DNA of 64,000 nt from Budvicia aquatica DSM 5075 = ATCC 35567 (GTDB lineage Bacteria > Pseudomonadota > Gammaproteobacteria > Enterobacterales > Enterobacteriaceae): assembly GCF_000427805.1 (NCBI RefSeq), contig NZ_ATYS01000010.1, positions 94,013 through 158,012 on the forward strand, written 5' to 3'. The translations under genes and the position numbers were made by a program. Of this stretch, positions 8,641 to 22,495 are shown in pieces. A model generated the notes under the pieces. That model searched no databases, was not told the DNA's origin, and saw only the letters and a list, made by a program, of their open reading frames with translations. Position 1 is the stretch's first letter. Each line of letters begins with the position of its first letter.

Positions 8641-10095
8641 CTAACTCTGCAAGAACATTAGCCAAGGAATGGTCAACGCCAGCCACACCACCAAGAACAG
8701 TACACCAAATACTGCCCCAAGCTTCCACCAAAGGGCGCTTGGCAGATAACCGCCGCCATAGTAAACAGGACTCGGTCCGGTGCCATAGGGGGTAATGATT
8801 CCCATCAGACCGGCGACCGGTAACAAGATCAGTACAAACAGGCGCATATCCAGCCCCGGGATACCGGATGCAACGGCTAATATTACGGGTAATAAGGCGG
8901 TAGCATGAGCTGAAGAACTGGCAAACAGGTAGTGTAAAAAGTAATAAATACAGGTCAGCATAATCATGGCAACCATCGGCGTTAATCCTTGCAGATGCCC
9001 ACCCATAATACTGCCGAACCAACTAACAAACCCGACGTTCTTTAAGCCATCGGCCATAGCCATCAGAGTGGCATACCAAATTAAGGTGCTCCACGCAGTA
9101 GTATTAGACAGTACGTCATCCCACCTAATAACATTGAGAATCAATAATACAGCCAGAACCAGCAGCCCAACCATCGCCGTAGAGATAAATGAGCCGCCAA
9201 ATATCCATAGAAATAACGCACAGAAAACGGAAACCAGCAGCAGTACTTCATTACGACTAATTTTTCCCATGGTCGCCAATTCGGTCGCCGCCCATTCAGG
9301 GATCGAATTCCCTTGCTTAATCTCCGGCGGACACATCCAATAGCTGAGTAACGGCACAATAATTAGCAATAGAATCCCGGCCGGCGCAGTGACCGAAAAC
9401 CATTCACCCCAGCTAATCCGAATACCGGTGATGCTGTCGACTAAACCAATTGACAGAGTATTGGTCGCCAGTGCAGTCATAAACAGCGTACTGGTTACAC
9501 AGGTCGAGGCAATGGCCACCCACATAAGGTAAGTGCCGATTCGCTTCATACTGGGATCGTTGGGTTTTGAGTCATATAGCGGCGGTAGATTACTGATAAT
9601 CGGGAAAATAATCCCGCCACTGCGCGCGGTATTTGAAGGCGTAAAGGGGGCCAGTAATACATCGGATATCATAATGGCATAACCTAATGTTAGCGTGCGC
9701 TTACCCAATGCTTTAACCAACCATAGTGCAATACGCCTTCCCAACCCGGTTTTGTTATATCCCATAGCAAACATAAATGCCCCAAAAATCAACCATACCG
9801 TAGTATTAGAAAAACCTGAAATTGCCCATTTCAATGCATTATCCGGCCAGTTGAACTTAGGGCTGGCCAGTTGCTCAGGCGAGAACAGAGCATATTGAGC
9901 CAGCATGGCCGTTGCGACCACGCTGATCAATCCGATAACCGCTCCGGGAAGAGGCTCAAAAATCAAACCGATAATGCATCCGCAGAATATCGCGAAAAAA
10001 TACCAGGCATAGGCAGGTAAACCAGCCGGGACCGGTATTAAACCGATTAGCAGTGCGGCAATAAAAGGAACCAGTATTTTGAGATATGTTTTCAT
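8641..10095 (-). CDS. DASS (SLC13) family anion permease, CitT/TtdT-like
   Basis: 484 residues and about 12-13 hydrophobic segments. Substrate-site motifs APFTPSNTARSGGII (about residue 150) and TPYGTGPSPVYYGGGYLPSALWW (about residue 430) match the citrate/tartrate:succinate antiporter branch more closely than the 7103 gene does. This branch typically exchanges an external dicarboxylate or citrate for succinate. I prefer the start at 10095 (MKTYLKILVPF) to the upstream ATG at 10134, since relatives begin with a short charged stretch directly before helix 1. No two-component regulator or metabolic enzyme for citrate or tartrate lies next to it, so the physiological substrate remains open. Confidence 0.87.
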   Translation of the reverse strand: MKTYLKILVPFIAALLIGLIPVPAGLPAYAWYFFAIFCGCIIGLIFEPLPGAVIGLISVVATAMLAQYALFSPEQLASPKFNWPDNALKWAISGFSNTTVWLIFGAFMFAMGYNKTGLGRRIALWLVKALGKRTLTLGYAIMISDVLLAPFTPSNTARSGGIIFPIISNLPPLYDSKPNDPSMKRIGTYLMWVAIASTCVTSTLFMTALATNTLSIGLVDSITGIRISWGEWFSVTAPAGILLLIIVPLLSYWMCPPEIKQGNSIPEWAATELATMGKISRNEVLLLVSVFCALFLWIFGGSFISTAMVGLLVLAVLLILNVIRWDDVLSNTTAWSTLIWYATLMAMADGLKNVGFVSWFGSIMGGHLQGLTPMVAMIMLTCIYYFLHYLFASSSAHATALLPVILAVASGIPGLDMRLFVLILLPVAGLMGIITPYGTGPSPVYYGGGYLPSALWWKLGAVFGVLFLVVWLALTIPWLMFLQS

Positions 10096-10442
10096 AGAGT
10101 CTGCCCAAAAACATGACAAAAATAAGGAAGACAAATACTGACGCCGCTGTTAATCGTTATAAATAAGAGCACCAATATCATCTCAGTCTCTTAACCCATA
10201 TAATTAATATGGGTAATAAGATTTCTGGATACTAGCACTGACTCAAAAAAGGATAAGTGGCTAAACTATGTGCAGACTAAACACGAAATGTGGTTAATGG
10301 CGGATTGTTAAGTCAGGATATAATGTATTGAGATAATAGAAATTAAATATGGCTTTGCTTAATACGTATATTGCGCAACAACAATAAAAAAACCCACCGT
10401 ATACAGTGGGCCTTAATATTTAAAGCAACAAAGTTAATTGCT
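10096..10442. other. AT-rich gene-free stretch with a terminator near its right end
   Basis: About 350 bases holding the upstream region of the minus-strand permease and the 3' flank of the DUF2628 gene. Apart from the terminator at about 10392-10409 I see no gene, repeat or RNA. Confidence 0.4.
10392..10409 (-). terminator. Rho-independent terminator of the DUF2628 gene
   Basis: Read on the minus strand, CCCAC ... GTGGG closes around an eight-base loop and is followed by a run of seven Ts. It lies about 35 bases beyond the stop codon of the minus-strand gene at 10443. Confidence 0.75.
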
Positions 10443-10850
10443 TTAAATCATTCGCATACCTTCAAATGGGTTCCAGCTATCACTGCCTTTAACTTCTTTC
10501 AAATAGTAAGCATAGTTCGCGGTCATCGACCACATCATAGCTAAGGCAATGTTGATTCCGATATCGATACCTTGGGGTAAATAGAATCCGGTAACAGCCT
10601 GGAAAACACCAAGTACCAGACCAATAATGATGCAGATACCAAATAGTACCAGATTCTTTTTCCACAGGCCGAGAACAAAGAAATAGATAAAGCCAAAGAA
10701 GAAGGCGATGATATTCATACCAATTAAGATACGACGACCGGGCTTAGCGGCCTTAATTGCGGCTTTATGCTCAGGTGTGCTTGGCGCACCATATTGTTCA
10801 AAAAAGTCGAAACGCGCTAGCCACTTTTCTGAATACTTACTTCTATCCAT
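10443..10850 (-). CDS. DUF2628 domain small membrane protein
   Basis: 135 residues. A soluble N-terminus (about 1-40, starting MDRSKYSEKWLARFDFF) is followed by three hydrophobic segments (about 43-62, 68-88 and 95-115) and a short polar tail. The N-terminal W..RF.FF motif and the KPGRRI sequence before the first helix are the look of the DUF2628 family, whose function is unknown. AAGGAAC ten bases upstream is a good ribosome binding site. The gene is monocistronic, with its own terminator. Confidence 0.75.
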   Translation of the reverse strand: MDRSKYSEKWLARFDFFEQYGAPSTPEHKAAIKAAKPGRRILIGMNIIAFFFGFIYFFVLGLWKKNLVLFGICIIIGLVLGVFQAVTGFYLPQGIDIGINIALAMMWSMTANYAYYLKEVKGSDSWNPFEGMRMI

Positions 10851-11044
10851 GATTTTTGTTCCTTGGCTTAAATATAGGATTAATGACCGAATTTAAAATA
10901 GAATTATTTTTATACGGGATAATAAATTTTACTCGATAAATAAGAAATTACAAGTATTGGCATATAATAAAGCGTGTTAAATTATTCTCAATAACAATTA
11001 TTACTTAATCAATAGCAACATAAAATTAATATTGAAATAATGTT

Positions 11045-11599
11045 TTATTTGTGAATTTCATAATTACCCAAATAAATTATATTGTTACGATTGATTTTTA
11101 TTCGACTCTCATTAACAACGTCTTCTGCCGCAAACAGCCAACAATCCATATGGCGCCAATGCCGACCAAAACTACGGTCAACAACTGACTCAAAATCGCC
11201 AAAATCACTTAGCGCCGGCTGCCAAAAACCCAGCTTTGCATCATAAAAACAGACGATGGCATGTTCTAAATCGATGACCTGTTCTAGCTGTTTAGTACCA
11301 ACGTTATAGCCACCTTCAACCAGCCAAATATGATATTTCCCTGCGGCCGCTGGAATCTTCGCCGAACTGATGCCATTTTTATCAAGAAAAGCCGCTAGCA
11401 GTGGAGGAAGTACAATGGTCTGCAAATAAATGTTATCTGAATCCAACACGCAAAGAAGTAAATTTGAATGCTCAGTACATTTTGCCAGCTCAGTTTCACA
11501 CTCCAACGCATCCATCAACTCGCCGGACTGATAAAGCTGCCGAAGAAACTGTTGCGTCTCTATTTCCTTACTGATAAACCGCACTAATAAACTGAACAT
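11045..11599 (-). CDS. Uncharacterised 184-residue protein downstream of mnmE
   Basis: I do not recognise this protein. It is predicted soluble, acidic and free of signal peptide or membrane segments. It has aromatic-rich motifs in the C-terminal half (FGRHWRHMDCWLF near residue 145) and a Leu-rich N-terminal half with ALECETELAKCTEH near residue 32. It starts 18 bases after the mnmE stop on the same strand, so it is probably cotranscribed with mnmE. That does not imply a role in tRNA modification. The 5' end is the only plausible ATG before the conserved-looking region. Its codon use resembles the neighbouring core genes more than the AT-rich islands. Confidence 0.6.
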   Translation of the reverse strand: MFSLLVRFISKEIETQQFLRQLYQSGELMDALECETELAKCTEHSNLLLCVLDSDNIYLQTIVLPPLLAAFLDKNGISSAKIPAAAGKYHIWLVEGGYNVGTKQLEQVIDLEHAIVCFYDAKLGFWQPALSDFGDFESVVDRSFGRHWRHMDCWLFAAEDVVNESRIKINRNNIIYLGNYEIHK

Positions 11600-11617
11600 T
11601 GTTGGGCTTCACTTATT

Positions 11618-12982
11618 TTACTTACCGATACAGAAACTCGAGAAAATCCGCCCCAACAGATCGTCTGAAGTGAACTCACCGGTAATTTCACTCAGTGCCA
11701 GCTGTGCCTGCCTTAATTCTTCTGCCAGCAATTCTCCGGCGCGAGCACCCACTAACTGATCCATACCTTGCTCTAAATGCTCAGCCGCCTTTTCCAGCGC
11801 CTCTAAGTGCCGGCGACGGGCCAGGAATCCGCCTTCGGTATTACTGGTGAACCCCATTGATTCTTTAAGATGATCCCGCAGCGCCTGCACACCTTCACCG
11901 GTACGGGCGGAGAGGCGAATCAGTGAGTGACCATTTACTTCACTAATCCCTAGGGTTTCGCCGGTCAGATCGGCTTTATTACGCACCACGGTTATCGGCA
12001 ATGAGGCCGACAGGCGGGCCATAAACTCGGGCCAAATTTGTTCAGGTTCGGTGGCGTCAGTAGTGGTACCGTCAACCATAAACAGCACCCGATCGGCCTG
12101 CTCTATCTCGTTCCATGCCCGCTCAATACCAATACGCTCAACTTCATCACCGGCTTCACGCAGGCCTGCGGTATCAATAATATGTAACGGCATACCGTCG
12201 ATATGGATATGTTCACGCAGCACATCACGAGTGGTGCCGGCAATATCCGTTACAATAGCGGCTTCACGACCCGCCAGTGCATTAAGCAGGCTGGACTTAC
12301 CCGCATTAGGGCGACCGGCAATCACCACCTTCATACCTTCGCGCAGCAGGCTACCCTGACGCGCTTCCTGCCTGACACCATCCAACTCCGCCATCACTGT
12401 ATTCAGTTGGCCTTCAATCTTTCCGTCTGACAGAAAATCAATTTCTTCATCCGGAAAATCGATAGCAGCTTCCACATAAATGCGCAGGTGAGTGAGTGCT
12501 TCCACTAATTGATGAACACGGTTAGAGAATACGCCCTGCAGTGAGTTAATCGCCGAACGGGCAGCCTGCTCGGAGCTGGCATCAATAAGATCGGCTATCG
12601 CTTCGGCCTGTGCCAGATCGAGTTTGTCATTCAAAAAAGCACGCTCAGAAAACTCCCCCGGGCGGGCAATACGAATATCTGATAAAGACAAAATGCGTTT
12701 TAGCAATAAATCGAGAATAACCGGCCCGCCGTGCCCCTGAAGTTCGAGTACGTCTTCACCCGTAAATGAGTTTGGTCCGGGAAAATAGAGCGCAATTCCC
12801 TGATCGAGAATAGTGCCGTCGCCATCAAGGAAGGGTAGATAGTCGGCATAGCGAGGTTTAGGCAGCTTACCCAGCACCTGTCGAGCAACCTCAGATGCCT
12901 GCTTACCAGAAACACGAAGTATACCGACGCCGCCGCGTCCCGGTGGCGTTGCTTGGGCTACGATGGTATCAGTTGTCATCAT
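11618..12982 (-). CDS. mnmE: tRNA uridine 34 5-carboxymethylaminomethyl synthesis GTPase MnmE
   Basis: 454 residues, the same length as E. coli MnmE (TrmE). With MnmG it installs the (c)mnm5 group on wobble U34 of several tRNAs. Domain order is complete. An N-terminal tetrahydrofolate-binding domain (about 1-118, starting [22 protein letters not shown]) is followed by a helical domain interrupted by a G domain. The G domain has P-loop GRPNAGKSS (about 223), G3 DTAGL (about 270), G4 NKAD (about 338), and the C-terminal FCIGK tail whose cysteine is required for function. It lies in the usual place after yidC but is separated from it by a strong hairpin, so it probably also has its own promoter. 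Confidence 0.97.
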   Translation of the reverse strand: MMTTDTIVAQATPPGRGGVGILRVSGKQASEVARQVLGKLPKPRYADYLPFLDGDGTILDQGIALYFPGPNSFTGEDVLELQGHGGPVILDLLLKRILSLSDIRIARPGEFSERAFLNDKLDLAQAEAIADLIDASSEQAARSAINSLQGVFSNRVHQLVEALTHLRIYVEAAIDFPDEEIDFLSDGKIEGQLNTVMAELDGVRQEARQGSLLREGMKVVIAGRPNAGKSSLLNALAGREAAIVTDIAGTTRDVLREHIHIDGMPLHIIDTAGLREAGDEVERIGIERAWNEIEQADRVLFMVDGTTTDATEPEQIWPEFMARLSASLPITVVRNKADLTGETLGISEVNGHSLIRLSARTGEGVQALRDHLKESMGFTSNTEGGFLARRRHLEALEKAAEHLEQGMDQLVGARAGELLAEELRQAQLALSEITGEFTSDDLLGRIFSSFCIGK

Positions 12983-13042
12983 GATTATATTCTCAGGTCA
13001 AAGTGAATGATGTTGGCTATAGACATTGGCATCATTATATAA

Positions 13043-13069
13043 AAAAGGCGGTCATAATGACCGCCTTTT
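13043..13069. terminator. Terminator between yidC and mnmE
   Basis: A perfect 13-bp stem, AAAAGGCGGTCAT and ATGACCGCCTTTT with a one-base centre, is bounded by A and T runs. It would act on the minus strand after yidC, 30-60 bases past its stop. Confidence 0.85.
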
Positions 13070-13101
13070 ATCGAGCTTATTGCAGTAGCTTACCGTACGA
13101 A

Positions 13102-14772
13102 TTAAGAGAGTTTTTTCTCTTTCTTTTCTTTCTTATCGCGGCTGTGTAAGCCTTTCTTCTCTAATCCACGGTAGATAAGTTTCTGCTGAATAATGGTAAC
13201 TAAGTTACTCACGATATAATACAGAACCAGACCTGACGGGAACCACAGGAAGAACACGGTAAAGATTACAGGCATAAAGGTCATGATCTTCTGCTGCATA
13301 GGATCTGTCACCGGCGTTGGTGACATCTTCTGGATCATGAACATTGTTCCACCCATTAACAGCGGCAGAATATAGTACGGATCTTGTGCAGATAAGTCAT
13401 GGATCCACAGGGCAAACGGCGCATGACGCAGTTCTACCGATCCCATTAACATGTAATACAGTGCCAGGAAGATTGGCATCTGAATAATTAACGGGAAGCA
13501 GCCACCCAGCGGGTTAACTTTTTCTTCTTTGTACAGCGCCATCATTTCCTGACTCATGCGCTGCTTATCATCACCAATACGCTCACGCATAGCCTGTAGC
13601 TTCGGCTGTAACAGCTTCATCTTGGCCATTGAGGTATATTGTGCTTTGGTCAACGGATACATAATTCCGCGCACAATAAAGGTAATGATAATAATCGAGA
13701 AGCCCCAGTTACCGACAAAGCTATGAATAAACTTCAGTAACTTAAACAGTGGCTGAGAGATAAACCATAACCAACCATAGTCTACGGTTAAGTCCAGATG
13801 CGGTGCCACTGCTGCCATTTGGTTCTGAATTTCAGGACCAACCCAAAGCTGTGCGCCTAACTCTTTAGTTTCACCCGGTTGAATAATAACAGGGGCATTT
13901 CTAAAGCTAATCGCTGACTGGCCGTCGCCTTCAGTCGTGAAGAAGGTACTTTGGCTATCTTTATTCGGCACCCATGCAGTAGCAAAGTACTGCTGAAGCA
14001 TGGCTACCCAGCCACCTTTGGTATCGATCTTCAGGTTCTCATCGGTAATGTCATCAAAGCTATATTTCTTATATTTGTTGTCATCAGATGAGTAAGCTGC
14101 GCCACGATAAGTATGCAGAGCAAAGTTACTGCTGCCGGTATCACGAGATTTTGGCAGTTTAGTACTTTGTTTCAATTGACCAAACAGCACTAAGTCAACG
14201 GGCTGAGCACTGGTGTTATTCACCGTGTAATCCACATCGATCACATACTCGCCGCGCTTAAGTACAAAAGTCTTGGTGTACTGAACGCCGCTTTTGTCGG
14301 TATAGGTTAATGGAATAACCAGTTCATTCTGACCGTCTGCCAGCTCATAAGCATCTTGCTTAGACTCATAAAGCGGGCGTGCACCGTTAGCCGGGTTATC
14401 CGGGCCATTCTTACCGACCAGACCACTAAGTGCCTGATAAGAGAAGCCGGCGGTATTTTCTAACAGCCTAAACGGTTGGTTTGATCCTAACGTGTCAGGG
14501 TAAGCCAACAGGTCTGCTTCTTGAATATCACCACCACGGGTGTTGATAACCATAGAAAGAACGTCAGTTTTAACTGTAATCAAACCGCCTTCACCCGCAG
14601 CGAGTTCAGCTTGGGTTGAGCCGGTTGAACCAGTCGCTGTAGAACCCGCACCGGTAGTTTGTTGCGTAGTTTGTGGAGCTGGTTGTGGAGCGTTATCTGT
14701 TTCCCAAGCCTGCCAAATCATAAATGAAACGAACAGCAGAGCGATAAGAAGAAGATTGCGTTGAGAATCCAT
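13102..14772 (-). CDS. yidC: Membrane protein insertase YidC
   Basis: 556 residues, close to the 548 of E. coli YidC. The protein inserts and folds inner-membrane proteins, alone or with SecYEG. Visible parts are the N-terminal signal-anchor helix (about 5-22, [20 protein letters not shown]) and a Ser/Thr/Gln-rich linker. A large periplasmic beta-supersandwich domain follows (about 60-335). Then come the conserved five-helix insertase core (about 345-535), with the hydrophilic-groove arginine in [16 protein letters not shown], and the basic C-terminal tail [10 protein letters not shown] for ribosome contact. It starts two bases after the yidD stop, so it is part of the rpmH-rnpA-yidD-yidC unit. 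Confidence 0.97.
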   Translation of the reverse strand: MDSQRNLLLIALLFVSFMIWQAWETDNAPQPAPQTTQQTTGAGSTATGSTGSTQAELAAGEGGLITVKTDVLSMVINTRGGDIQEADLLAYPDTLGSNQPFRLLENTAGFSYQALSGLVGKNGPDNPANGARPLYESKQDAYELADGQNELVIPLTYTDKSGVQYTKTFVLKRGEYVIDVDYTVNNTSAQPVDLVLFGQLKQSTKLPKSRDTGSSNFALHTYRGAAYSSDDNKYKKYSFDDITDENLKIDTKGGWVAMLQQYFATAWVPNKDSQSTFFTTEGDGQSAISFRNAPVIIQPGETKELGAQLWVGPEIQNQMAAVAPHLDLTVDYGWLWFISQPLFKLLKFIHSFVGNWGFSIIIITFIVRGIMYPLTKAQYTSMAKMKLLQPKLQAMRERIGDDKQRMSQEMMALYKEEKVNPLGGCFPLIIQMPIFLALYYMLMGSVELRHAPFALWIHDLSAQDPYYILPLLMGGTMFMIQKMSPTPVTDPMQQKIMTFMPVIFTVFFLWFPSGLVLYYIVSNLVTIIQQKLIYRGLEKKGLHSRDKKEKKEKKLS

Positions 14773-14774
14773 TG

Positions 14775-15041
14775 TTAATGTTCTCTATTATGGTCAGTAT
14801 TATTGTTGTTGGGCGGAACTGGATCATCACCACCCTCGTGTAAAGGATGGCATTTTAATACGCGTTTGATTGTCAACCAACTACCTTTCACCATACCAAA
14901 CCTGCGCAATGCCTCAATTCCGTATTGAGAACAGGTTGGACGGAACCGGCAATGTGGTCCGAGTAACGGACTGATTACCAGTTGATAACCGCGTATCAAC
15001 ATAATCAAGATACGGGAGCCAGCCGACAATGACGACGCCAT
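14775..15041 (-). CDS. yidD: Membrane protein insertion efficiency factor YidD
   Basis: 88 residues with the YidD core: an amphipathic N-terminus, [27 protein letters not shown] (residues about 19-45) with the two conserved cysteines, and [18 protein letters not shown] (about 60-77). The protein is membrane-associated and helps YidC-dependent insertion. Its start overlaps the end of rnpA by 37 bases, an arrangement conserved across enterobacteria. The C-terminal tail, rich in Asn and His, is more variable than the core. Confidence 0.95.
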   Translation of the reverse strand: MASSLSAGSRILIMLIRGYQLVISPLLGPHCRFRPTCSQYGIEALRRFGMVKGSWLTIKRVLKCHPLHEGGDDPVPPNNNNTDHNREH

Positions 15042-15370
15042 AACTTATCCAATGCTTCCGTCAGCGTATGATTATCCAGATCGGCGATACCCTTTTTGGC
15101 AATTACAACAAAATCCATCGAAGGTAAATCATGCTGGTGTAAACGAAAACTTTCGCGGGTTAGGCGTTTAATTCGATTACGTTCATGAGCTCGCTTAACG
15201 AATTTCTTTGCAACAGTAAGACCAATACGAGGATGACCCAACGTATTTGATCGGCCAAGAATGGTAATTTGAGGAACACCGGCCCGTTGAGGCTGTTGGA
15301 AGACAAATGTGAAAGTACTGGGAGTTAACAAACGTAACTCCCTGGGGAATGCTAGCTTAAGCTTAACCAC
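15005..15370 (-). CDS. rnpA: Ribonuclease P protein component RnpA
   Basis: 121 residues; E. coli RnpA has 119. It is the basic protein cofactor of RNase P, which removes 5' leaders of precursor tRNAs. The start is GTG, as in E. coli, and the N-terminus [21 protein letters not shown] is nearly identical to the enterobacterial consensus. The RNR motif region [18 protein letters not shown] (about 55-73) forms the conserved RNA-binding helix. It follows rpmH by 17 bases and overlaps yidD. Confidence 0.97.
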   Translation of the reverse strand: MVKLKLAFPRELRLLTPSTFTFVFQQPQRAGVPQITILGRSNTLGHPRIGLTVAKKFVKRAHERNRIKRLTRESFRLHQHDLPSMDFVVIAKKGIADLDNHTLTEALDKLWRRHCRLAPVS

Positions 15371-15387
15371 ACAGATGGTTAACTCGA

Positions 15388-15540
<153 letters not shown>

Positions 15541-15631
15541 CTAAATCTTGATTATTACTAATTAGTAAGCGCGTTTGGCTACTCGACGTGAAAACGACCG
15601 ACGCCTCAATCGCAATATACAAAGAGGCGGG

Positions 15632-15660
15632 ATTGTAATAATTGTACAGCCCCGAGTCAA
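15632..15660 (-). promoter_or_regulatory. Sigma-70 promoter of rpmH
   Basis: On the minus strand TTGACT (15655-15660) and TACAAT (15632-15637) are separated by exactly 17 bases. Both hexamers match the consensus at five of six positions. This is the known position and sequence style of the enterobacterial rpmH promoter. Confidence 0.85.
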
Positions 15661-15682
15661 TTCCGAACGCTTATCTCTGCTC

Positions 15683-15718
15683 AAAAACTCGTAGTTACCA
15701 CTACGAACCCTAGTTTTT
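15683..15718. repeat. Nested inverted repeat upstream of the rpmH promoter
   Basis: Outer arms AAAAACT (15683-15689) and AGTTTTT (15712-15718) enclose inner arms CGTAG (15690-15694) and CTACG (15701-15705). The structure could form a hairpin or act as a weak terminator insulating dnaA from rpmH. Function is not known. Confidence 0.4.
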
Positions 15719-15935
15719 CCGCGTTTTCTGCTATAAACAATCGTTAAAACTTTACTTAACTATGTCTATATAGAAAGAAACAAAAATACTAAAGAGCGAG
15801 AAGCGCCACAAGTAGGGCTGAGAATTATACGGACTCCCTAAAAAAGCGCAAGGATCCTGAGACGATCCTTTAAGTTCTTCCGATCCTTTCCTAAGATCAA
15901 CCCGCGACTTAATAAATTATCCCCAACGCTTAGAA

Positions 15936-15944
15936 TTATCCACA
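15936..15944 (+). promoter_or_regulatory. DnaA box (perfect TTATCCACA)
   Basis: An exact match to the high-affinity DnaA-binding nonamer on the plus strand, 395 bases before dnaA. A weaker variant, TTATCCCCA, lies 11 bases upstream at 15917-15925. Confidence 0.8.
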
Positions 15945-16083
15945 ATAGCAACGCTTTGATTGCTAACAGGCTGATACCAACGCTGGCTGAAAAATTTACA
16001 CACAAAAATTTGCCAAATTTATCTATACTTTGTTGATCTAAGCGCACACTTTACCGACTTATTCAGGTAAACTCCGCTTTGCC

Positions 16084-16092
16084 TGTGGATAA
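16084..16092 (-). promoter_or_regulatory. DnaA box (perfect, reverse orientation)
   Basis: TGTGGATAA is the reverse complement of the consensus nonamer, 247 bases before the dnaA start. Together with the box at 15936 it forms an oppositely oriented pair, consistent with DnaA autoregulation. Confidence 0.8.
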
Positions 16093-16338
16093 AATTACGA
16101 TCTTCCGCATGGAAAGGGAGATCTATTTAGCGCTTTGCGCTATTATCTACTGGCGCTGATTACGATCCCAACATTGCGGATCGATACGGCAGGACGCCGA
16201 TATAAAACAAATGAATCTATCGGAACATGCATTCCTGGCGCCAAACCTTAAAAAAACGTAGTACGCGGTACGGGATACGAAAAAAATTATATCTATCTCC
16301 CTTACTTTTTTATTGTTCTTGTTCGAGTGGAGTTCGCC

Positions 16339-17730
16339 GTGTCACTTTCTCTTTGGCAGCAGTGCCTTGCCCGACTGCAAGATGAATTACCTGCCACAGA
16401 ATTTAGTATGTGGATTCGTCCGTTGCAGGCGGAACTGAGTGACAATACACTCGCCCTATACGCGCCTAATCGATTTGTGCTTGATTGGGTCCGCGATAAA
16501 TATATAAATAATATCAATGCGTTATTAAATGATTTCTGTGGTTCTGACGTTCCTCAACTGCGCTTTGAAGTTGGAACTAAGCCGCAGATTCGCGCCCATA
16601 CACAGGTAAAAACGTCCGATAATAACAGTCAGGCTCGCCCGGCATCGGTACGACCAGCGGCTGTGCGCCCAAGTTGGGAAAACCAATCGGCGCAGCCTGA
16701 ACTTTCTTATCGTTCAGGGGTGAACCCTAAGCATCAGTTTGATAACTTTGTTGAAGGTAAATCAAACCAACTGGCACGGGCTGCCGCTCGACAGGTTGCG
16801 GATAATCCCGGCGGTGCCTATAACCCACTGTTCTTATATGGTGGCACCGGTTTAGGTAAAACCCACTTATTGCACGCTGTTGGCAATGGCATCATTGAAC
16901 GCAAGCCTAACGCTAAAGTGGTGTATATGCACTCTGAGCGTTTCGTTCAAGACATGGTTAAGGCCCTGCAAAATAACGCCATTGAAGAATTTAAGCGTTA
17001 TTATCGCTCGGTTGATGCCCTGTTAATTGATGATATTCAATTCTTTGCCAATAAAGAGCGCTCACAGGAAGAATTTTTTCATACCTTTAATGCGCTGTTA
17101 GAAGGTAACCAACAAATTATTCTTACCTCTGACCGCTATCCAAAAGAGATCAATGGTGTAGAAGACCGCCTGAAATCCCGCTTCGGTTGGGGACTGACGG
17201 TGGCGATCGAACCACCGGAATTAGAAACCCGAGTGGCGATCCTAATGAAAAAAGCGGACGAGAACGACATCCGCTTACCGGCCGAAGTGGCTTTCTTTAT
17301 TGCTAAACGCCTGCGCTCTAATGTGCGAGAGTTAGAAGGTGCACTCAACCGCGTGATAGCAAATGCCAACTTTACCGGGCGCGCCATTACCATTGATTTT
17401 GTCCGCGAAGCACTGCGTGACTTATTGGCGCTGCAAGAAAAGCTGGTTACTATTGATAACATCCAGAAAACCGTCGCGGAATATTATAAAATTAAGATTG
17501 CGGACCTGCTGTCTAAACGCCGCTCTCGTTCCGTTGCACGCCCGCGTCAGATGGCTATGGCGCTGGCAAAAGAGTTAACCAATCACAGCTTACCGGAAAT
17601 TGGTGATGCGTTTGGTGGAAGAGACCATACAACCGTGCTGCATGCCTGTCGTAAAATTGAACAGTTACGAGAGGAAAGCCACGATATCAAAGAAGATTTC
17701 TCTAACTTAATCAGAACATTATCCTCATAA
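16339..17730 (+). CDS. dnaA: Chromosomal replication initiator DnaA
   Basis: 463 residues. DnaA binds DnaA boxes, opens oriC and loads DnaB. Domain I (about 1-85, [21 protein letters not shown]) is followed by a variable linker, and domain III is an AAA+ ATPase with Walker [10 protein letters not shown] (about 169) and Walker B LLIDDIQF (about 230). Domain IV is the DNA-binding helix-turn-helix with the signature [15 protein letters not shown] near residue 430. I chose the GTG at 16339, as in E. coli, with TGGAG upstream, rather than the GTG four codons earlier. dnaN follows after only five bases. Confidence 0.98.
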   Translation: MSLSLWQQCLARLQDELPATEFSMWIRPLQAELSDNTLALYAPNRFVLDWVRDKYINNINALLNDFCGSDVPQLRFEVGTKPQIRAHTQVKTSDNNSQARPASVRPAAVRPSWENQSAQPELSYRSGVNPKHQFDNFVEGKSNQLARAAARQVADNPGGAYNPLFLYGGTGLGKTHLLHAVGNGIIERKPNAKVVYMHSERFVQDMVKALQNNAIEEFKRYYRSVDALLIDDIQFFANKERSQEEFFHTFNALLEGNQQIILTSDRYPKEINGVEDRLKSRFGWGLTVAIEPPELETRVAILMKKADENDIRLPAEVAFFIAKRLRSNVRELEGALNRVIANANFTGRAITIDFVREALRDLLALQEKLVTIDNIQKTVAEYYKIKIADLLSKRRSRSVARPRQMAMALAKELTNHSLPEIGDAFGGRDHTTVLHACRKIEQLREESHDIKEDFSNLIRTLSS

Positions 17731-17735
17731 AGCTT

Positions 17736-18836
17736 ATGAAATTTATCATTGACCGTGAACATTTATTAAAGCCGCTGCAGCAAGTCAGTAGCCCTTTGGG
17801 TGGTCGCCCTACACTGCCCATTCTCGGCAACCTTCTGATTCAAGTAACAGAAGGTTATTTGTTGCTCACCGGTACCGATCTGGAAATGGAGATGGTCGCG
17901 CGTATTACGCTTAACCAGCCTCACGAACCGGGCGCAATTACCGTACCAGCACGTAAGTTTCTCGATATCTGCCGCGGGTTACCCGATGGTGCAGAAATCA
18001 GCATCGCACTGGAAAACGATCGCGTATTGGTTCGTTCAGGCCGCAGCCGTTTCTCACTATCAACGCTGCCTGCTGCCGACTATCCAAACCTGGATGACTG
18101 GAAAAGTGAAGTTGAGTTCACCTTGCCTCAGGCAACGCTGAAGCGACTGATCGAAGCAACCCAGTTCTCCATGGCACATCAGGACGTACGTTACTACCTT
18201 AACGGGATGATGTTTGAAACCGAAGGGGAAGAGTTGCGCACTGTCGCTACTGATGGCCACCGTTTGGCAGTCTGTTCCATGTCCGTTGGCCAAAAATTAC
18301 CGCCGCACGACGTTATTGTTCCGCGTAAAGGGGTACTTGAGCTGGTCCGCCTGCTCGATGGCAACAATGGCGACCTACAGCTGCAAATTGGTAGTAATAA
18401 TATTCGCGCCCACGTCGGCGACTTTATTTTTACCTCCAAGCTGGTTGACGGCCGTTTCCCTGACTATCGCCGCGTATTGCCGAAGAACCCCGACAAAACG
18501 CTGGAAGCCGGATGCGACGAACTTAAGCAGGCATTCTCCCGTGCGGCAATTTTGTCGAACGAGAAGTTCCGCGGAGTTCGCCTCTATTTAAACCATAATC
18601 AGTTGAAGATTACGGCCAATAACCCGGAGCAGGAAGAAGCGGAAGAGATTCTGGACGTCACCTACGGCGGTACCGATCTGGAAATAGGTTTCAACGTAAG
18701 CTATGTGCTTGACGTACTTAACGCACTGAAGTGTGAAACAGTTCGTCTGCTGCTGACCGATTCTGTATCTAGCGTACAGATTGAAGACAGCGCAAACCCA
18801 AGCGCGGCCTATGTTGTTATGCCAATGCGTTTATAA
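17736..18836 (+). CDS. dnaN: DNA polymerase III beta subunit (sliding clamp)
   Basis: 366 residues, the same as E. coli DnaN. Two copies form the ring that tethers Pol III and other polymerases to DNA. Three clamp domains of about 120 residues each are present, starting MKFIIDREHLLKPLQQV and ending with the canonical YVVMPMRL tail that forms part of the peptide-binding pocket. It is spaced five bases from dnaA and 22 from recF, the standard dnaA-dnaN-recF-gyrB operon. Confidence 0.98.
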   Translation: MKFIIDREHLLKPLQQVSSPLGGRPTLPILGNLLIQVTEGYLLLTGTDLEMEMVARITLNQPHEPGAITVPARKFLDICRGLPDGAEISIALENDRVLVRSGRSRFSLSTLPAADYPNLDDWKSEVEFTLPQATLKRLIEATQFSMAHQDVRYYLNGMMFETEGEELRTVATDGHRLAVCSMSVGQKLPPHDVIVPRKGVLELVRLLDGNNGDLQLQIGSNNIRAHVGDFIFTSKLVDGRFPDYRRVLPKNPDKTLEAGCDELKQAFSRAAILSNEKFRGVRLYLNHNQLKITANNPEQEEAEEILDVTYGGTDLEIGFNVSYVLDVLNALKCETVRLLLTDSVSSVQIEDSANPSAAYVVMPMRL

Positions 18837-18858
18837 GCGGGGCTGGCAGCACTACTGA

Positions 18859-22384
<3,526 letters not shown>

Positions 22385-22462
22385 TTTCTCACTTTGTCGG
22401 ATCTAGTCGAAAGTGAGATGAAATCCAGCAAAGATGGGATGATGTCTAGTCCGCAATAAGAT

Positions 22463-22486
22463 AAAAGGAGCCAATTGGCTCCTTTT
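22463..22486. terminator. Terminator after gyrB
   Basis: A perfect 24-base palindrome, AAAAGGAGCCAA and TTGGCTCCTTTT, lies 78 bases past the gyrB stop and ten bases from the end of the convergent gene at 22496. It can serve both. Confidence 0.85.
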
Positions 22487-22495
22487 GACAATTAA

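Noticed and set aside
8579..9022. 147-codon minus-strand frame inside the second anion permease
   Set aside because: It is the permease sequence read in another frame; the permease frame carries the family motifs.
15838..16047. 69-codon minus-strand frame in the rpmH-dnaA spacer
   Set aside because: Covers DnaA boxes, has no ribosome binding site and no similarity I know; treated as regulatory DNA.
15900..16100. Chromosomal replication origin
   Set aside because: Only two perfect boxes and one variant, no clear unwinding element, and Enterobacterales origins lie by mnmG/mioC. Read as dnaA autoregulation.
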